NCBI GenBank assembly: GCA_016207405.1
Contig: JACQPQ010000023.1
Coordinates: 1-36,996, forward strand
DNA length: 36,996 nucleotides
Source of the DNA: Gammaproteobacteria bacterium
Lineage (GTDB): Bacteria > Pseudomonadota > Gammaproteobacteria > JACQPQ01
Direction: 5' to 3'
Made by a program: the position numbers and the translations under genes. The notes below the pieces were generated by a model. That model was not told the DNA's origin and did no database searches. It saw only the letters and a program-made list of their open reading frames with translations. Shown here in pieces: positions 1 through 8,593 of the stretch (position 1 is its first letter; every line of letters starts with the position of its first letter).

Positions 1-227
1 CACTGATGGGTGGTTCACTGTGTATTTTCCGCTGCCCGCTGCTCGCATTTGTCCCCTGCGCTCCTAGAATTTTTCAGGCCGCACACATTCGGCATCCTGC
101 CTCAGGTGTGCTAAAAATGCATCCTGCATTTTTACCTGAAAAATTCTACGTCGCTCGGGGACGCTCGCAAAGGCAGCAGAAAATACACAGCAAACCACCC
201 TCCCCACCATTTGAGTCGAGGAATTAC
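1..227 (-). repeat. MITE-like nested palindromic element, copy 1 (cut by window edge)
   Basis: This is a non-coding element related to 20499-20736 and 31047-31261, in the opposite orientation to both. The ends are long imperfect inverted repeats sharing GTGTATTTTCCGCTGCC and terminating in GAGGAATTAC; here the left end starts inside the repeat, so about 9 outer bases lie outside the window. Inside sits a second inverted pair (GAATTTTTCAGG / CCTGAAAAATTC) and a third (AAAAATGCA / TGCATTTTT), so the whole unit could fold as one long hairpin. About 23 further bases (228-250) also match the flank of copy 2. No transposase is present. An open frame crosses the element but looks incidental. Confidence 0.85.
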
Positions 228-333
228 AGATTTTTAAAATTTATTTTACAGGGGGCGAGCAGTTACTTTTTTTTATACTCGATATAAACTGCAGCAAACA
301 AAGTAGGTTTAAGAAAAATAGGGGGGAGTGTTT
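228..333. other. Intergenic region upstream of terC-like gene
   Basis: This is an AT-rich stretch between the repeat and the first gene. It holds a purine-rich ribosome-binding site (GGGGGGAG, about 321-328). I looked for a yybP-ykoY manganese riboswitch, common upstream of alx/terC genes, and saw no convincing paired structure in so short a leader. Confidence 0.4.
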
Positions 334-1254
334 ATGGATATAACCTGGTTTTGGGTTGGTTTTGGTGCGTTTATTCTTTCAATGCTGGCTCTTGACCTCG
401 GACTCTTTCACCGCAATGCCCATGAAATTCATGTGAAAGAAGCTCTGCTGTGGAGTGCCGCGTGGATTACTTTAGCACTCCTCTTTAACGGAATTGTCTA
501 TTTCTGGCGAGGCCAGGAAGACGCCTTATATTTTCTTACCGGGTACCTCATTGAATATTCGCTCATCATTGACAAAATCTTTATATTTCTTCTTATCTTT
601 TCATATTTCCAAGTACCGGCTAAACACCAGCATACGGTTTTATTTTGGGGGATTTTGGGCGCTCTTTGTATGCGTGCCATTTTTATTGCATTAGGAATTA
701 CTCTCATAGAGAAATTCCACTGGATGATCTATGTTTTTGGAGCGTTTTTAGTTCTGACCGCCATTAAAATAGCCCTGGAGAAAGACAAAAAAATTCACCC
801 AGAAAAAAACCCTGTTTTGAGAGTTTTCAAACGTATGATGCCGATCACGCCGGGGTATTTCGGAGGGAATTTTTTTGTCCGCATCCATAATAAGCTTTCA
901 GCTACATCCTTGTTTATGGTTTTGCTCATTGTGGAAACAACCGATCTTATTTTTGCGGTGGATTCAATTCCAGCGATATTGGCCATCACCTCGGATCCCT
1001 TCATTGTTTACACATCCAATATATTTGCGATTCTGGGTCTTCGGTCGCTTTACTTTGCTCTGGCCAATGTTATGAAACTGTTTCACCATTTGCACTATGG
1101 TTTAGCCGCTATTTTGGGGTTTGTAGGTATTAAAATGATCCTTTCAGGTATTTATCATATTCCCATTTTGGCTTCGCTCGGCTTTATCGTAAGCGCTATA
1201 GCCTGTTCCATCATTGCATCGCTTTTATGGCCCAGTACCCAAACCACTCGCTAA
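334..1254 (+). CDS. TerC/Alx family integral membrane protein
   Basis: The product is a polytopic inner-membrane protein of about 306 residues with roughly eight or nine hydrophobic segments, close to the length of E. coli Alx. The family signature is clear: an acidic membrane segment VETTDLIFAVDSIPAI followed by SNIFAILGLRSLYF, and a cytoplasmic linker ending in the GYFGGNFF segment. Family members Alx and MntP-like/TerC proteins are tied to manganese export and co-translocational metal loading of exoenzymes; that role is family knowledge, not shown here. A GTG at 328 is in frame, but the G-rich ribosome-binding site abuts it, so ATG 334 with about 6 nt spacing is preferred. The next gene begins 10 bases after the stop. 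Confidence 0.88.
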   Translation: MDITWFWVGFGAFILSMLALDLGLFHRNAHEIHVKEALLWSAAWITLALLFNGIVYFWRGQEDALYFLTGYLIEYSLIIDKIFIFLLIFSYFQVPAKHQHTVLFWGILGALCMRAIFIALGITLIEKFHWMIYVFGAFLVLTAIKIALEKDKKIHPEKNPVLRVFKRMMPITPGYFGGNFFVRIHNKLSATSLFMVLLIVETTDLIFAVDSIPAILAITSDPFIVYTSNIFAILGLRSLYFALANVMKLFHHLHYGLAAILGFVGIKMILSGIYHIPILASLGFIVSAIACSIIASLLWPSTQTTR

Positions 1255-1264
1255 CGGGGGATTT

Positions 1265-1627
1265 ATGAACGTTCGTTTAACACACCAACACATCCGATTC
1301 AGAATCACCGCATCAGAACTCCAAACATTACTCGCGGGGGAAGCTCTTCAGACAATGGTCACTTTTCCAGATAGGAGTCGTCTGATTTTCCATGTGATGT
1401 CTCACCCTACTCTAAAAGTACCCTTCTCATTAAAGCACACCCAATACTACTGGACGATCCTCTTCTTTAGGCGGGAAGACCATCACTTTTATTTAAATGT
1501 AAGCAAACAAACGCTCGTGGATTTGAATAGAAAAATTCCTTCAAAAGAAGGGACCACAGCAACTTTAGATAATCGCTCTTCAGAACCCCTTCAGATCACG
1601 CTAGAAGTGGATGTTCTTAACCCATGA
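1265..1627 (+). CDS. Small protein upstream of moeB-like gene (DUF7009-like)
   Basis: This 120-residue soluble protein begins MNVRLTHQHIRFRITASEL. The start was chosen because CGGGGGA sits 3-9 bases before ATG 1265; an in-frame ATG at 1214 would overlap the terC-like gene. The N-terminal pattern (basic strand, then 'IRFRITASEL') and the C-terminal 'LQITLEVDV' resemble the small DUF7009 family as I remember it; this is tentative. The stop overlaps the start of the MoeB-rhodanese gene by 4 bases (ATGA), implying translational coupling. A link to sulfur-carrier or molybdenum-cofactor chemistry is inferred from that coupling alone. Confidence 0.6.
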   Translation: MNVRLTHQHIRFRITASELQTLLAGEALQTMVTFPDRSRLIFHVMSHPTLKVPFSLKHTQYYWTILFFRREDHHFYLNVSKQTLVDLNRKIPSKEGTTATLDNRSSEPLQITLEVDVLNP

Positions 1628-2760
1628 CACTCTCAGAAGCCGAGTACGAGCGATATACCCCCCATCTCTTACTGCCTCAAATAGGGGTGACAGGTCAAGA
1701 AAAGTTACTCCGCTCTAAAGTACTGATTGTCGGTATGGGGGGCCTCGGATCTCCGGTTTCGCTTTACCTTGCTGCAGCGGGCATTGGAACACTCGGACTC
1801 ATGGATTATGACACGGTTGCCGTCAGTAACCTCCAAAGACAGGTGCTATATCGTCTATCCGATGTGGGTAAACGTAAAGCAGAAGTTGCTAAAGAAAAAT
1901 TGGCCGAAGTCAATCCAGATATTCACATCCACACTTACTGTGAATGGCTTACCGCCGACAATGCAAAGGATGTTCTGAGTCCTTATGATTTTATTGTTGA
2001 TGCCACTGACAATTTTAACACACGATATCTCCTCAACGATGCATGCCTCCTCCTTAATAAAATGATGATCCACGGCAGCGTTTTTCAGTTTGAAGGTCAG
2101 GTGTCTGTGTTCGGAGGCCGTGGGCAACCTTGTTATCGATGTGTATACCCCAATTCCCATCATCCAAAGGCTATTCCAAATTGCACAGAGGGAGGCGTAC
2201 TGGGAATGCTTCCTGGGATCATCGGAATGGTTCAAGCGGTGGAGGTGATTAAATTAATCTTGGGCTTAGGTGAATCTCTCTGTGGTCGTTTGCTCCTCTA
2301 TGATGGGCTCACCGCAAAATGGCAGGAACTTCAAGTTTCTAAAAATAAAACGTGTCCAGCTTGCAGAGATCCGCTGGCTATTTCCCTCAAAAAAGAATAT
2401 TCCGCCCTGTGTAGAACCCGCGCCGAAGGACGTGGACACAATAGCCCTTCTTGCCGAGAAGAGGTGACCGTCCATGAACTCAAGCAAGCCCTAGATAATA
2501 ATAAAGAAAGTATTTTAATCATTGATGTACGCGAACCGCACGAATATCAGCTGGGATGTATGCCTAATGCGGTTTTTATTCCGATGAGCCGCTTTCCAAC
2601 ACACCTTCATTCCATTATCAACCACTCGGAAAAACAGATTGTGGTCGCTTGCCAATTCGGAGTGCGCAGTCAAAAAGCCGTACAGTTTCTTTGCGATAAA
2701 GGATTTAAAAATGTCAGAAGCTTAAAAGGAGGGGTTCATGCCTGGTTTTCTTTTAAGTAA
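1624..2760 (+). CDS. moeB: MoeB/ThiF-type adenylyltransferase-rhodanese fusion (MoeBR/MoeZ-like)
   Basis: The 378-residue two-domain enzyme should adenylate the C-terminal Gly-Gly of a ubiquitin-like sulfur carrier (MoaD/ThiS type) and pass sulfur to it. Residues 1 to about 240 are the E1-like domain: nucleotide loop GMGGLGSP (37-44), SNLQRQ with the conserved Arg, DATDNFNTRYLLND, zinc ligands CYRC and CPAC, and a Cys in IPNCTEGG. Residues about 275-378 are a rhodanese domain beginning IDVREPHEY, with active-site loop CQFGVRS (Cys343). This architecture is known from MoeZ/MoeBR and eukaryotic MOCS3. The gene overlaps its upstream neighbour by 4 bases and converges with the next gene, overlapping it by 8 bases. 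No moaD/thiS gene is visible in the window. Confidence 0.9.
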   Translation: MTLSEAEYERYTPHLLLPQIGVTGQEKLLRSKVLIVGMGGLGSPVSLYLAAAGIGTLGLMDYDTVAVSNLQRQVLYRLSDVGKRKAEVAKEKLAEVNPDIHIHTYCEWLTADNAKDVLSPYDFIVDATDNFNTRYLLNDACLLLNKMMIHGSVFQFEGQVSVFGGRGQPCYRCVYPNSHHPKAIPNCTEGGVLGMLPGIIGMVQAVEVIKLILGLGESLCGRLLLYDGLTAKWQELQVSKNKTCPACRDPLAISLKKEYSALCRTRAEGRGHNSPSCREEVTVHELKQALDNNKESILIIDVREPHEYQLGCMPNAVFIPMSRFPTHLHSIINHSEKQIVVACQFGVRSQKAVQFLCDKGFKNVRSLKGGVHAWFSFK

Positions 2761-4942
2761 CCCCTAAATGAATTTCCTCTGTGTAAAATTGGGCATTATT
2801 GCGTCCCAGTGCTTTGGCATAATAAAGTGCACTATCGGCATTTCGAAGTAACTGGGTTGCCGTCTCACCATCCTGGGGATATAGAGCAATGCCAACACTC
2901 GCCCCAACTACCACCTCAGTACCTCCAATCGAAAAAGGTTCGCCGAGCGCCCTTAAAACCTTGTGTGCTACCTTTTGCCCGCCTTCTTTGGCACGGGCGT
3001 CTGGCTTCATGTTGACTAAAATTAGAATAAATTCATCCCCCCCCATTCGAACGACAGTATCTTCTTCTCGTACACAGTTTTTAAGTCTCTCAGCCACCAA
3101 CCGCAGCAATTGGTCTCCCGCCGGATGCCCCATGGTATCGTTAATGGCTTTAAATTTATCGAGATCAAGAAATAAAAGCCCAACCCAACGATTATTGCGC
3201 CTAGCCTGTACTAAGGCTCTCTTCAATCGTTCCTGAAACAAAACCCGGTTAGGCAAGTCCGTAAGGGGATCGTAATAAGCTAAATGTTGTATTTTCTCTT
3301 CCCTTTGTTTCTTTTCTGTGATGTCCTCTAAAATCCCAACATAGTTCTGAATAACCCCTTCTTTATTTCGGATAGCACTAATTGAAAGCCTCTCTGGATA
3401 AAGTTCTCCACTTTTACGTTTATTCCATATTTCACCATTCCAATAGCCAGATCTTCCCAAGATATTCCATAAACTTTTAAAAAAATCAGCATCATGCCGG
3501 CCTGATCTCAAAATATTCGCGTTTTTCCCAAAGACTTCTCTAAAGGAATATCCTGTAATACGAGTAAAGGCACTGTTTATACGCACAATCATTCCCCGCG
3601 GATCAGTAATCATGATCCCTTCAAAACTATTTTCAAACAAGGTCCGATATCTTTCCTCGCTTTCAGACAGCTCTTGCATGGCACGCTTCTCTCCCGTTAC
3701 ATCGCGAAGCACCCAAACGATACCAGAGCCCGATCCCCATTCGCTCTCAATAGCCGTAGAAGAAACCTCCACATGAAGCACGCTTTCCCCTGGTTGAATC
3801 GTCATGTGATGCCGGATAGGCACGCTATTAAACTCACCCTCTTCTGAGGAAAACCGGGTTGGTGGACAGTTTTGAATAGGGAGAAGCCGCTCTAAAGGTT
3901 GCTTTTCTGCTTGTTCCAATTTCCAGGCGGTTATTTTTTCTGCCACGCTATTCATATATAAGACGATACGGTCACTGTCGGTTACCACAACACCCTCCCC
4001 AATAGAAGCGAGTGTTGCTTGTGCGTGCATTTGTAGGGACCACCACGCTTCCTCCGCCTGTTGTCTTTTACGGTCTAGCACTAAAAGCCTGTAGGCCAAA
4101 AAACTGCATAAGGATAGAAAGACGAGATAGATCCCCCCTATATGCCGAAGCACGTCCATCACATTTTTTCTAACTAGAGAGCGGTTAGGAATGGCAGCCA
4201 CATACCAACGTTTTCCTTCTAGGGGCTCTCTAATAATGGTTTCATCTGAAGAAGCCGGCAAAAGCTCTTCTCTCTCAGGCTCATCCAGTTGGGTTATGAT
4301 TTGTTTTTTCCGATTCAACAACACTAAACTAAAGGTATCGGTTTTAAACACTTTTAAACGCTCCCCAAAGATATGCATGGACTCACAAGCGATAAAAAAT
4401 CCATGTTCGGATCCTAACGTCCAATATACCGAATATTCCACCCATTCATCTTGGGATTTACAACCCGTCAAACGATTATCCGGCGTGATAAGAAACTGCT
4501 CTGTGGAACTCATAAATAAAGGAGTTTGATAAATATCCGTGAGTGCAAATACAGCCGACTTAGAAAATAAAATCCGTAGTTTGTTATGAAGGAGGTGCCA
4601 GGCTTCTTGTCGCTCTTTCGACTCGTGAACCACTTTGGCGACTAACGGACTTTCATTCAGCACTAAAAGCTCTAGCGAGCGTGTGTTTTTGTCCAACGTG
4701 ATACGCATTTGTCGAGCAACATCATTGACAGCGCGTGTCATAAATTGCCGATGCGTTTCAGAAAAGCGGTGATATTCAAACCAAAGGTAGACAACCAACA
4801 GTAAGATGAGTAAAACTAAAAAAGAGAGGATCCATCCTTTTAACCATAAAGAAGTTCGATAAGGATGGAGTGTATCGCCCCGCGATGCGCCAAGAAGAGA
4901 ACGCCAAACGCTTTTGAGCTTTTTAGAATGTACAAAAACCAT
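2753..4942 (-). CDS. Membrane sensor diguanylate cyclase (PAS-PAS-GGDEF)
   Basis: This 729-residue signalling protein should make cyclic di-GMP from GTP. Layout: cytoplasmic N-terminus, TM1 about 36-56, a periplasmic sensor region about 57-265, TM2 about 268-288, PAS1 about 300-415, PAS2 plus PAC about 428-545 (RYRTLFENSFEGIMITD), and GGDEF about 553-722. The catalytic motif is intact (GGDEF, 634-638), and the inhibitory I-site RxxD (Arg625-Asp628) lies the canonical five residues before it, so product feedback is expected. No EAL domain follows. The start is 38 bases from the divergent HMG-CoA lyase start, so the two promoters must lie in or overlap that gap. The ligand of the periplasmic domain cannot be read from sequence. 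Confidence 0.93.
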   Translation of the reverse strand: MVFVHSKKLKSVWRSLLGASRGDTLHPYRTSLWLKGWILSFLVLLILLLVVYLWFEYHRFSETHRQFMTRAVNDVARQMRITLDKNTRSLELLVLNESPLVAKVVHESKERQEAWHLLHNKLRILFSKSAVFALTDIYQTPLFMSSTEQFLITPDNRLTGCKSQDEWVEYSVYWTLGSEHGFFIACESMHIFGERLKVFKTDTFSLVLLNRKKQIITQLDEPEREELLPASSDETIIREPLEGKRWYVAAIPNRSLVRKNVMDVLRHIGGIYLVFLSLCSFLAYRLLVLDRKRQQAEEAWWSLQMHAQATLASIGEGVVVTDSDRIVLYMNSVAEKITAWKLEQAEKQPLERLLPIQNCPPTRFSSEEGEFNSVPIRHHMTIQPGESVLHVEVSSTAIESEWGSGSGIVWVLRDVTGEKRAMQELSESEERYRTLFENSFEGIMITDPRGMIVRINSAFTRITGYSFREVFGKNANILRSGRHDADFFKSLWNILGRSGYWNGEIWNKRKSGELYPERLSISAIRNKEGVIQNYVGILEDITEKKQREEKIQHLAYYDPLTDLPNRVLFQERLKRALVQARRNNRWVGLLFLDLDKFKAINDTMGHPAGDQLLRLVAERLKNCVREEDTVVRMGGDEFILILVNMKPDARAKEGGQKVAHKVLRALGEPFSIGGTEVVVGASVGIALYPQDGETATQLLRNADSALYYAKALGRNNAQFYTEEIHLGVT

Positions 4943-4980
4943 AGTCTATTTACTTTTTATACCGCTCACCCGCAAAAAAA

Positions 4981-5844
4981 ATGAACCCTCCTCGCGTAAC
5001 CATTTATGAAGTCGGTCCTCGAGACGGCTTGCAATCCGAAAAAAAAATCTTGCCGCCTTCTGTTATTGTTGAGTTTATAGAACGTTTAGAAGAAACCGGC
5101 CTGTCTTCCATTGAAGTCGGAAGTTTTGTGTCTCCCGAAGCAATCCCCCAGCTGGCCAACACAAAATCCGTTTTTCTTCAGTTAAAACGAAAACCCTCTA
5201 TTCGTTATACCGTATTGGTGCCCAATCAAAAAGGATGGCACGATGCTTTAGCCGTTGGCGCAAAAGATGTTGCCGTATTCACAGCTGCTTCGAATAGTTT
5301 TTTAAAAGCAAATATTGGATGCACCCTAGAGACAAGTTTAGTACGGTTTTCTCCTCTTTACGAAAGTGCCCCTTCACACGGTGTGCATATAAGAGCCTAT
5401 ATTTCATGTGCTTTTGGGTGCCCTTATGAAGGTTTTATTCCCGTGGAGAAAGTCGCTAAACTCGCCAAGCGTCTTTATGATATGGGATCAGAAACCATCT
5501 CTTTGGCGGATACGACAGGCATTGGGCAACCAGGAGCCGTACCAGAATTGATAAAAGCGACTGTCGAACTGGGGGTTCCTCTTTCTGCCCTCGCCTTACA
5601 TTTTCACGATACATTGGAACGGTTGGCCATTCAAAAAATAGAAGTGGGCCTTGCTACTGGTATTCGCATCATTGATTCTGCCGTCGGTAATTTGGGAGGA
5701 TGCCCTTATGCACCGGGCGCATCAGGCAATGTTGCTACGGAAGATGTCGTTCTCCGTTTGCAGGCCCTTGGGTTTGAAACAGGGATTGACTTGAAAAAGT
5801 TACTGGCTGTGAGGGACTGGATTAAGAAACAACTTCAAACATAA
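4981..5844 (+). CDS. mvaB: Hydroxymethylglutaryl-CoA lyase
   Basis: The 287-residue TIM-barrel enzyme cleaves HMG-CoA to acetyl-CoA and acetoacetate, the last step of leucine catabolism. It begins with the family hallmark YEVGPRDGLQ (catalytic Arg14 and metal-binding Asp15), has the metal-binding histidines in LALHFHDT, and carries the active-site cysteine loop GNLGGCPYAPGASGN near residue 240. Length is normal for the bacterial enzyme. No leucine-degradation partners (methylcrotonyl- or isovaleryl-CoA genes) are in the window, so the pathway context is missing. There is no clear Shine-Dalgarno sequence; the first ATG is kept because the conserved motif begins within 10 residues. Confidence 0.93.
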   Translation: MNPPRVTIYEVGPRDGLQSEKKILPPSVIVEFIERLEETGLSSIEVGSFVSPEAIPQLANTKSVFLQLKRKPSIRYTVLVPNQKGWHDALAVGAKDVAVFTAASNSFLKANIGCTLETSLVRFSPLYESAPSHGVHIRAYISCAFGCPYEGFIPVEKVAKLAKRLYDMGSETISLADTTGIGQPGAVPELIKATVELGVPLSALALHFHDTLERLAIQKIEVGLATGIRIIDSAVGNLGGCPYAPGASGNVATEDVVLRLQALGFETGIDLKKLLAVRDWIKKQLQT

Positions 5845-5852
5845 AAGTGGTT

Positions 5853-5890
5853 GGTGGACCGCTCGCTTACGCTCGCTTTGTCCACCCTAC
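5853..5890 (-). repeat. Short palindromic GTAGG-type repeat
   Basis: Read on the minus strand this is GTAGGGTGGAC, a GCGAGCGTAAGCGAGCG core, then GTCCACC. The arms 5853-5859 and 5880-5886 form a perfect 7-bp stem. It lies directly after the HMG-CoA lyase stop and matches the head-arm-core-arm plan of the repeat at 8477-8510. It may act as a hairpin in the readthrough transcript into the rhomboid gene. Confidence 0.65.
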
Positions 5891-5906
5891 AAAAATTTTG
5901 CTTCCT

Positions 5907-6509
5907 ATGCGACTTCAAACACCATTCACTCTAGCCTTAATTGCAGCCAGCGTATTAGTGAGCTTAATTTCCCGATTTGGGATGGATTTAGATGCTCTTC
6001 AGTTATTTTTTATTACCTCTTTTGTCGTCAGCGCACAGGGGATGAGTTATCATGCCAATCTCCCTGAAATTTGGCAGGGAGAAGTTTGGAGGCTCATCAC
6101 CCCCATCTTTATCCATTTTGGCGTTATCCATATTTTATTTAACATGCTCTGGTTATGGGATTTGGGACGTGCCATTGAAAGGCGAGAAAGCAGCCAAAGA
6201 ATATTATTTTTAGTATTGTGTTTTGGGATCTTAAGCAATGTAGGACAGTTTTATGCAACAGGGCCTCAATTTGGGGGGATGTCTGGGGTTGTGTATGGAC
6301 TATTAGGCTATCTTTGGATCCGAGGGAAAAAAGATCCTTTTTATGGGCTTCGTTTGCGTCCTGAAATTGTTGTCATGATGCTGATTTGGTTTGTTCTATG
6401 CTGGCTGGGTTGGGTGGGGAATATTGGAAATGTCTCTCATACCGTTGGGCTTGGATTAGGGATCTCGCTAGGGTTTATTTCTGCACGACAGACTCTCCGA
6501 CAGCAGTGA
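5907..6509 (+). CDS. Rhomboid-family intramembrane serine protease
   Basis: The 200-residue polytopic protein has the rhomboid Ser-His dyad. Counting from ATG 5907, the nucleophile is Ser126 in GGMSGVVYG and the base is His178 in [11 protein letters not shown]; the conserved WR of loop 1 (61-62) and the His75/Asn79 of HILFNM in TM2 are also present. About six transmembrane segments are visible, GlpG-like without a large cytoplasmic N-domain. A longer in-frame start at about 5847 would translate a palindromic repeat, so ATG 5907, followed directly by the first membrane segment, is preferred. The stop codon overlaps the GTG start of lpxK (GTGA). Substrates are unknown. Confidence 0.9.
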   Translation: MRLQTPFTLALIAASVLVSLISRFGMDLDALQLFFITSFVVSAQGMSYHANLPEIWQGEVWRLITPIFIHFGVIHILFNMLWLWDLGRAIERRESSQRILFLVLCFGILSNVGQFYATGPQFGGMSGVVYGLLGYLWIRGKKDPFYGLRLRPEIVVMMLIWFVLCWLGWVGNIGNVSHTVGLGLGISLGFISARQTLRQQ

Positions 6510-7702
6510 CCTTTTTATATAAACTACACTCTACCTTTTTGAACGCTTGGTACAAAGGTGATCCTTTATTGTTTTTTTTATTGCCAGTTGCTTGGTTATA
6601 CCGTTTTTACATGCACGTGCGAAAAGCCTGGTTACAACGCGGCTCAAACCTTCCCCCTCCTGTACCCATTATTGTGGTAGGCAACATTACCTTGGGAGGA
6701 ACCGGGAAGACACCTCTTGTCATTTGGTTGACGCAGCAACTGACTCACTTAGGATTTTCTGTTGGCATTGTGAATCGAGGGTATGGTGGAAACTTAAAAT
6801 CGGCTTCCTACTGGGCTGTAAAATCAGGAGATGATCCCAAAACTGTCGGAGATGAAGCATTACTCCTTTCGAATAAAACGGGGTGTCCTGTGTATGTGGG
6901 GGCCGACCGGCAAGAAGTCACAAAGAAGCTTGTTCAAGAAACAGGCTCGGAAATTGTAATAAGCGATGACGGCTTGCAACACTATCGGCTTCCTAGAACC
7001 CTAGAAATTGCGGTAATGGATGGGAACTTAGGTCTCGGCAATCAGCGTTGTCTACCTGCCGGGCCCTTACGAGAGCCCCCCTCTCGCTTAAAGGAAGTGG
7101 ATTTTATTATAACCCAAGGAGAACCTGCCGTTTCACAAGGGTTCGTTTTAAAACAAACCCCAAAATATTTTATAGATCTTAAGGGTGGAGAGAAAAAACC
7201 ACTCCATGCGTTTGCCGGCACAACCGTGCATGCGGTCGCAGGCATTGCACATCCAGACCGGTTTTTTAGAGCCCTTAAGGACTTAGGGATCGAGGTAATA
7301 CCACATCCTTTCCCTGATCATAACGCTTACCGCGCTCGCGACTTGGCATTTGAAGGCTCGTACCCTATCATAATGACGGAAAAAGATGCGGTTAAATGCC
7401 ATTATTTTGGTTGTGAGAGGAGCTTTGCATGTGTCGCAGAGCCCGAAGTCGCCTCCAATGGAACACCGTTTTTATTTCAAGTTATTCAACGCCTTCAACA
7501 AAGAGGATATTTTGCAATGGACCATCGATTATTAAATATTCTTGTCTGTCCCTTATGCAAAGGGACTTTGGTATATCGTAAAGAAGAACAAGAACTCATT
7601 TGCAAATTTGATAAACTCGCTTTTCCTATTCGCGATGAGATCCCGGTCATGTTAGAAGAAGAGGCTAGAAAACTATCGAGTGAGGAGTTGGAACGGTTGT
7701 GA
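6506..7702 (+). CDS. lpxK: LpxK (tetraacyldisaccharide 4'-kinase) fused to C-terminal Trm112 domain
   Basis: LpxK phosphorylates the 4' position of the lipid A disaccharide at the inner membrane. Counting from GTG 6506, residues 20-36 are the membrane anchor, followed by IVVGN and the P-loop GGTGKTP (about 64-70), then SDDGLQH and LPAGPLREP. From residue 338 the frame continues without a stop into a complete Trm112/YcaR domain of 61 residues ([11 protein letters not shown], then [11 protein letters not shown]). In E. coli these are separate genes in the order lpxK...ycaR-kdsB. An ATG at 7517 with an AAGAGGA site 9 nt upstream could still give free Trm112 protein. GTG 6506 was chosen because it overlaps the rhomboid stop (GTGA) and precedes the conserved start region; a longer frame from 6386 lies inside the rhomboid gene. 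Confidence 0.9.
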   Translation: MTFLYKLHSTFLNAWYKGDPLLFFLLPVAWLYRFYMHVRKAWLQRGSNLPPPVPIIVVGNITLGGTGKTPLVIWLTQQLTHLGFSVGIVNRGYGGNLKSASYWAVKSGDDPKTVGDEALLLSNKTGCPVYVGADRQEVTKKLVQETGSEIVISDDGLQHYRLPRTLEIAVMDGNLGLGNQRCLPAGPLREPPSRLKEVDFIITQGEPAVSQGFVLKQTPKYFIDLKGGEKKPLHAFAGTTVHAVAGIAHPDRFFRALKDLGIEVIPHPFPDHNAYRARDLAFEGSYPIIMTEKDAVKCHYFGCERSFACVAEPEVASNGTPFLFQVIQRLQQRGYFAMDHRLLNILVCPLCKGTLVYRKEEQELICKFDKLAFPIRDEIPVMLEEEARKLSSEELERL

Positions 7703-8442
7703 GTTTTACAGTTATTATCCCTGCACGATATGGTTCCGTACGCTTTCCCGGCAAACTCTTGCAGAAAATTGCAGGAAAACCAGTGATTTGGCATGTCTCT
7801 ACCCGTTCATTGGAGTCTTCTGCCCAGTCTGTCATTGTTGCAACAGATGACAAGAGAATTAGAGAAGCGGTGGCCGATTTACCCGTTCAAGTCTGTATGA
7901 CTCACCCAGATCATGCTTCTGGTACCGAACGAATCGCAGAAGTGATTGGGTCGCTGCAATTAAAAGAAACAGAAAATCTCGTCAATGTTCAGGGCGACGA
8001 ACCGAATATTTCTCCACGCAATATTCAACAAGCCGCCCACAACTTGGAAAAAGAAAGATCAGCTTCTGTTGCAACGTTATGCGTACCCATTGAGAAATCA
8101 GAAGAACTGCTTAATCCAAATGTCGTAAAAGTAGTGATGGACAAAAATCATCGGGCGCTTTATTTTAGTCGAGCACCGATCCCATGGGACAGAAACAAGT
8201 TTAGCCAAGAAAATAAAGAACCCAGCCTTCATTATCGCCATATTGGAATTTACGCTTACCGAGCAGGCTTTATTCGTCGATATGTCGCCTGGCCTCCCTG
8301 CCCTCTTGAACAACTGGAATCCTTAGAACAGCTGCGTATTTTATGGTATGGAGAAGCGATTCATGTTGATATTGCCATGGACAAACAGGAGCCAGGCATT
8401 GATACGGAAGCAGATTTGGAAAGGGTTAGGGATAAGGGGTAA
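7699..8442 (+). CDS. kdsB: 3-deoxy-manno-octulosonate cytidylyltransferase (CMP-Kdo synthetase)
   Basis: This cytoplasmic 247-residue enzyme activates Kdo with CTP for transfer onto lipid A. The nucleotide-binding start [19 protein letters not shown] is typical, as are [12 protein letters not shown] and HIGIYAYR; length matches E. coli KdsB (248). Start GTG 7699 overlaps the lpxK-Trm112 stop (GTGA), giving a coupled lipid A/Kdo pair. The last codons (RDKG, stop) are formed by a run of GGGATAAGGGGTAAG repeats that continues into the intergenic region, and the same repeat also makes the 3' end of fumC at 11532. Confidence 0.95.
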   Translation: MSFTVIIPARYGSVRFPGKLLQKIAGKPVIWHVSTRSLESSAQSVIVATDDKRIREAVADLPVQVCMTHPDHASGTERIAEVIGSLQLKETENLVNVQGDEPNISPRNIQQAAHNLEKERSASVATLCVPIEKSEELLNPNVVKVVMDKNHRALYFSRAPIPWDRNKFSQENKEPSLHYRHIGIYAYRAGFIRRYVAWPPCPLEQLESLEQLRILWYGEAIHVDIAMDKQEPGIDTEADLERVRDKG

Positions 8443-8464
8443 GGGATAAGGGATAAGGGGTAAG
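8423..8464 (+). repeat. GGGATAA/GGGGTAA short tandem repeat at kdsB 3' end
   Basis: Irregular head-to-tail units of GGGATAA and GGGGTAA run from the last codons of kdsB into the intergenic space. The same motif occurs as an inverted pair at 11471-11539 between gltX and fumC, suggesting one dispersed repeat family. Confidence 0.75.
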
Positions 8465-8476
8465 TTTTGTAGTTTT

Positions 8477-8510
8477 GTAGGTCGGATTCAAGCGAAGCGC
8501 AGAATCCGAC
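8477..8510 (+). repeat. Short palindromic GTAGG-type repeat, possible terminator
   Basis: GTAGG is followed by a perfect 9-bp stem, GTCGGATTC (8481-8489) and GAATCCGAC (8502-8510), around a core AAGCGAAGCGCA. Its plan matches 5853-5890. A partial relative starts at about 8532 (GTAGGTTGGGTTGAGCGAGC) but lacks its second arm. Position between convergent kdsB and the acylphosphatase gene suits a transcription-end hairpin, though no strong T-run follows. Confidence 0.65.
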
Positions 8511-8593
8511 AAAATGAAATGCGACAGTAGATGTAGGTTGGGTTGAGCGAGCTGGGACTCGCGAAAACTAGAACGTGGGTAATAGGGGGATAT

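Noticed and set aside
1-287. Open reading frames across the MITE copies as genes
   Set aside because: The frames arise from the palindromes in all copies, with no ribosome-binding site and no recognisable domain; the same proline/serine-rich translations recur only because the DNA repeats.
228-333. yybP-ykoY manganese riboswitch upstream of the TerC/Alx gene
   Set aside because: The leader is short and I could not find the paired elements of this riboswitch.
5847-5906. Longer start of the rhomboid protease
   Set aside because: The extra 20 codons are encoded by a dispersed palindromic repeat.
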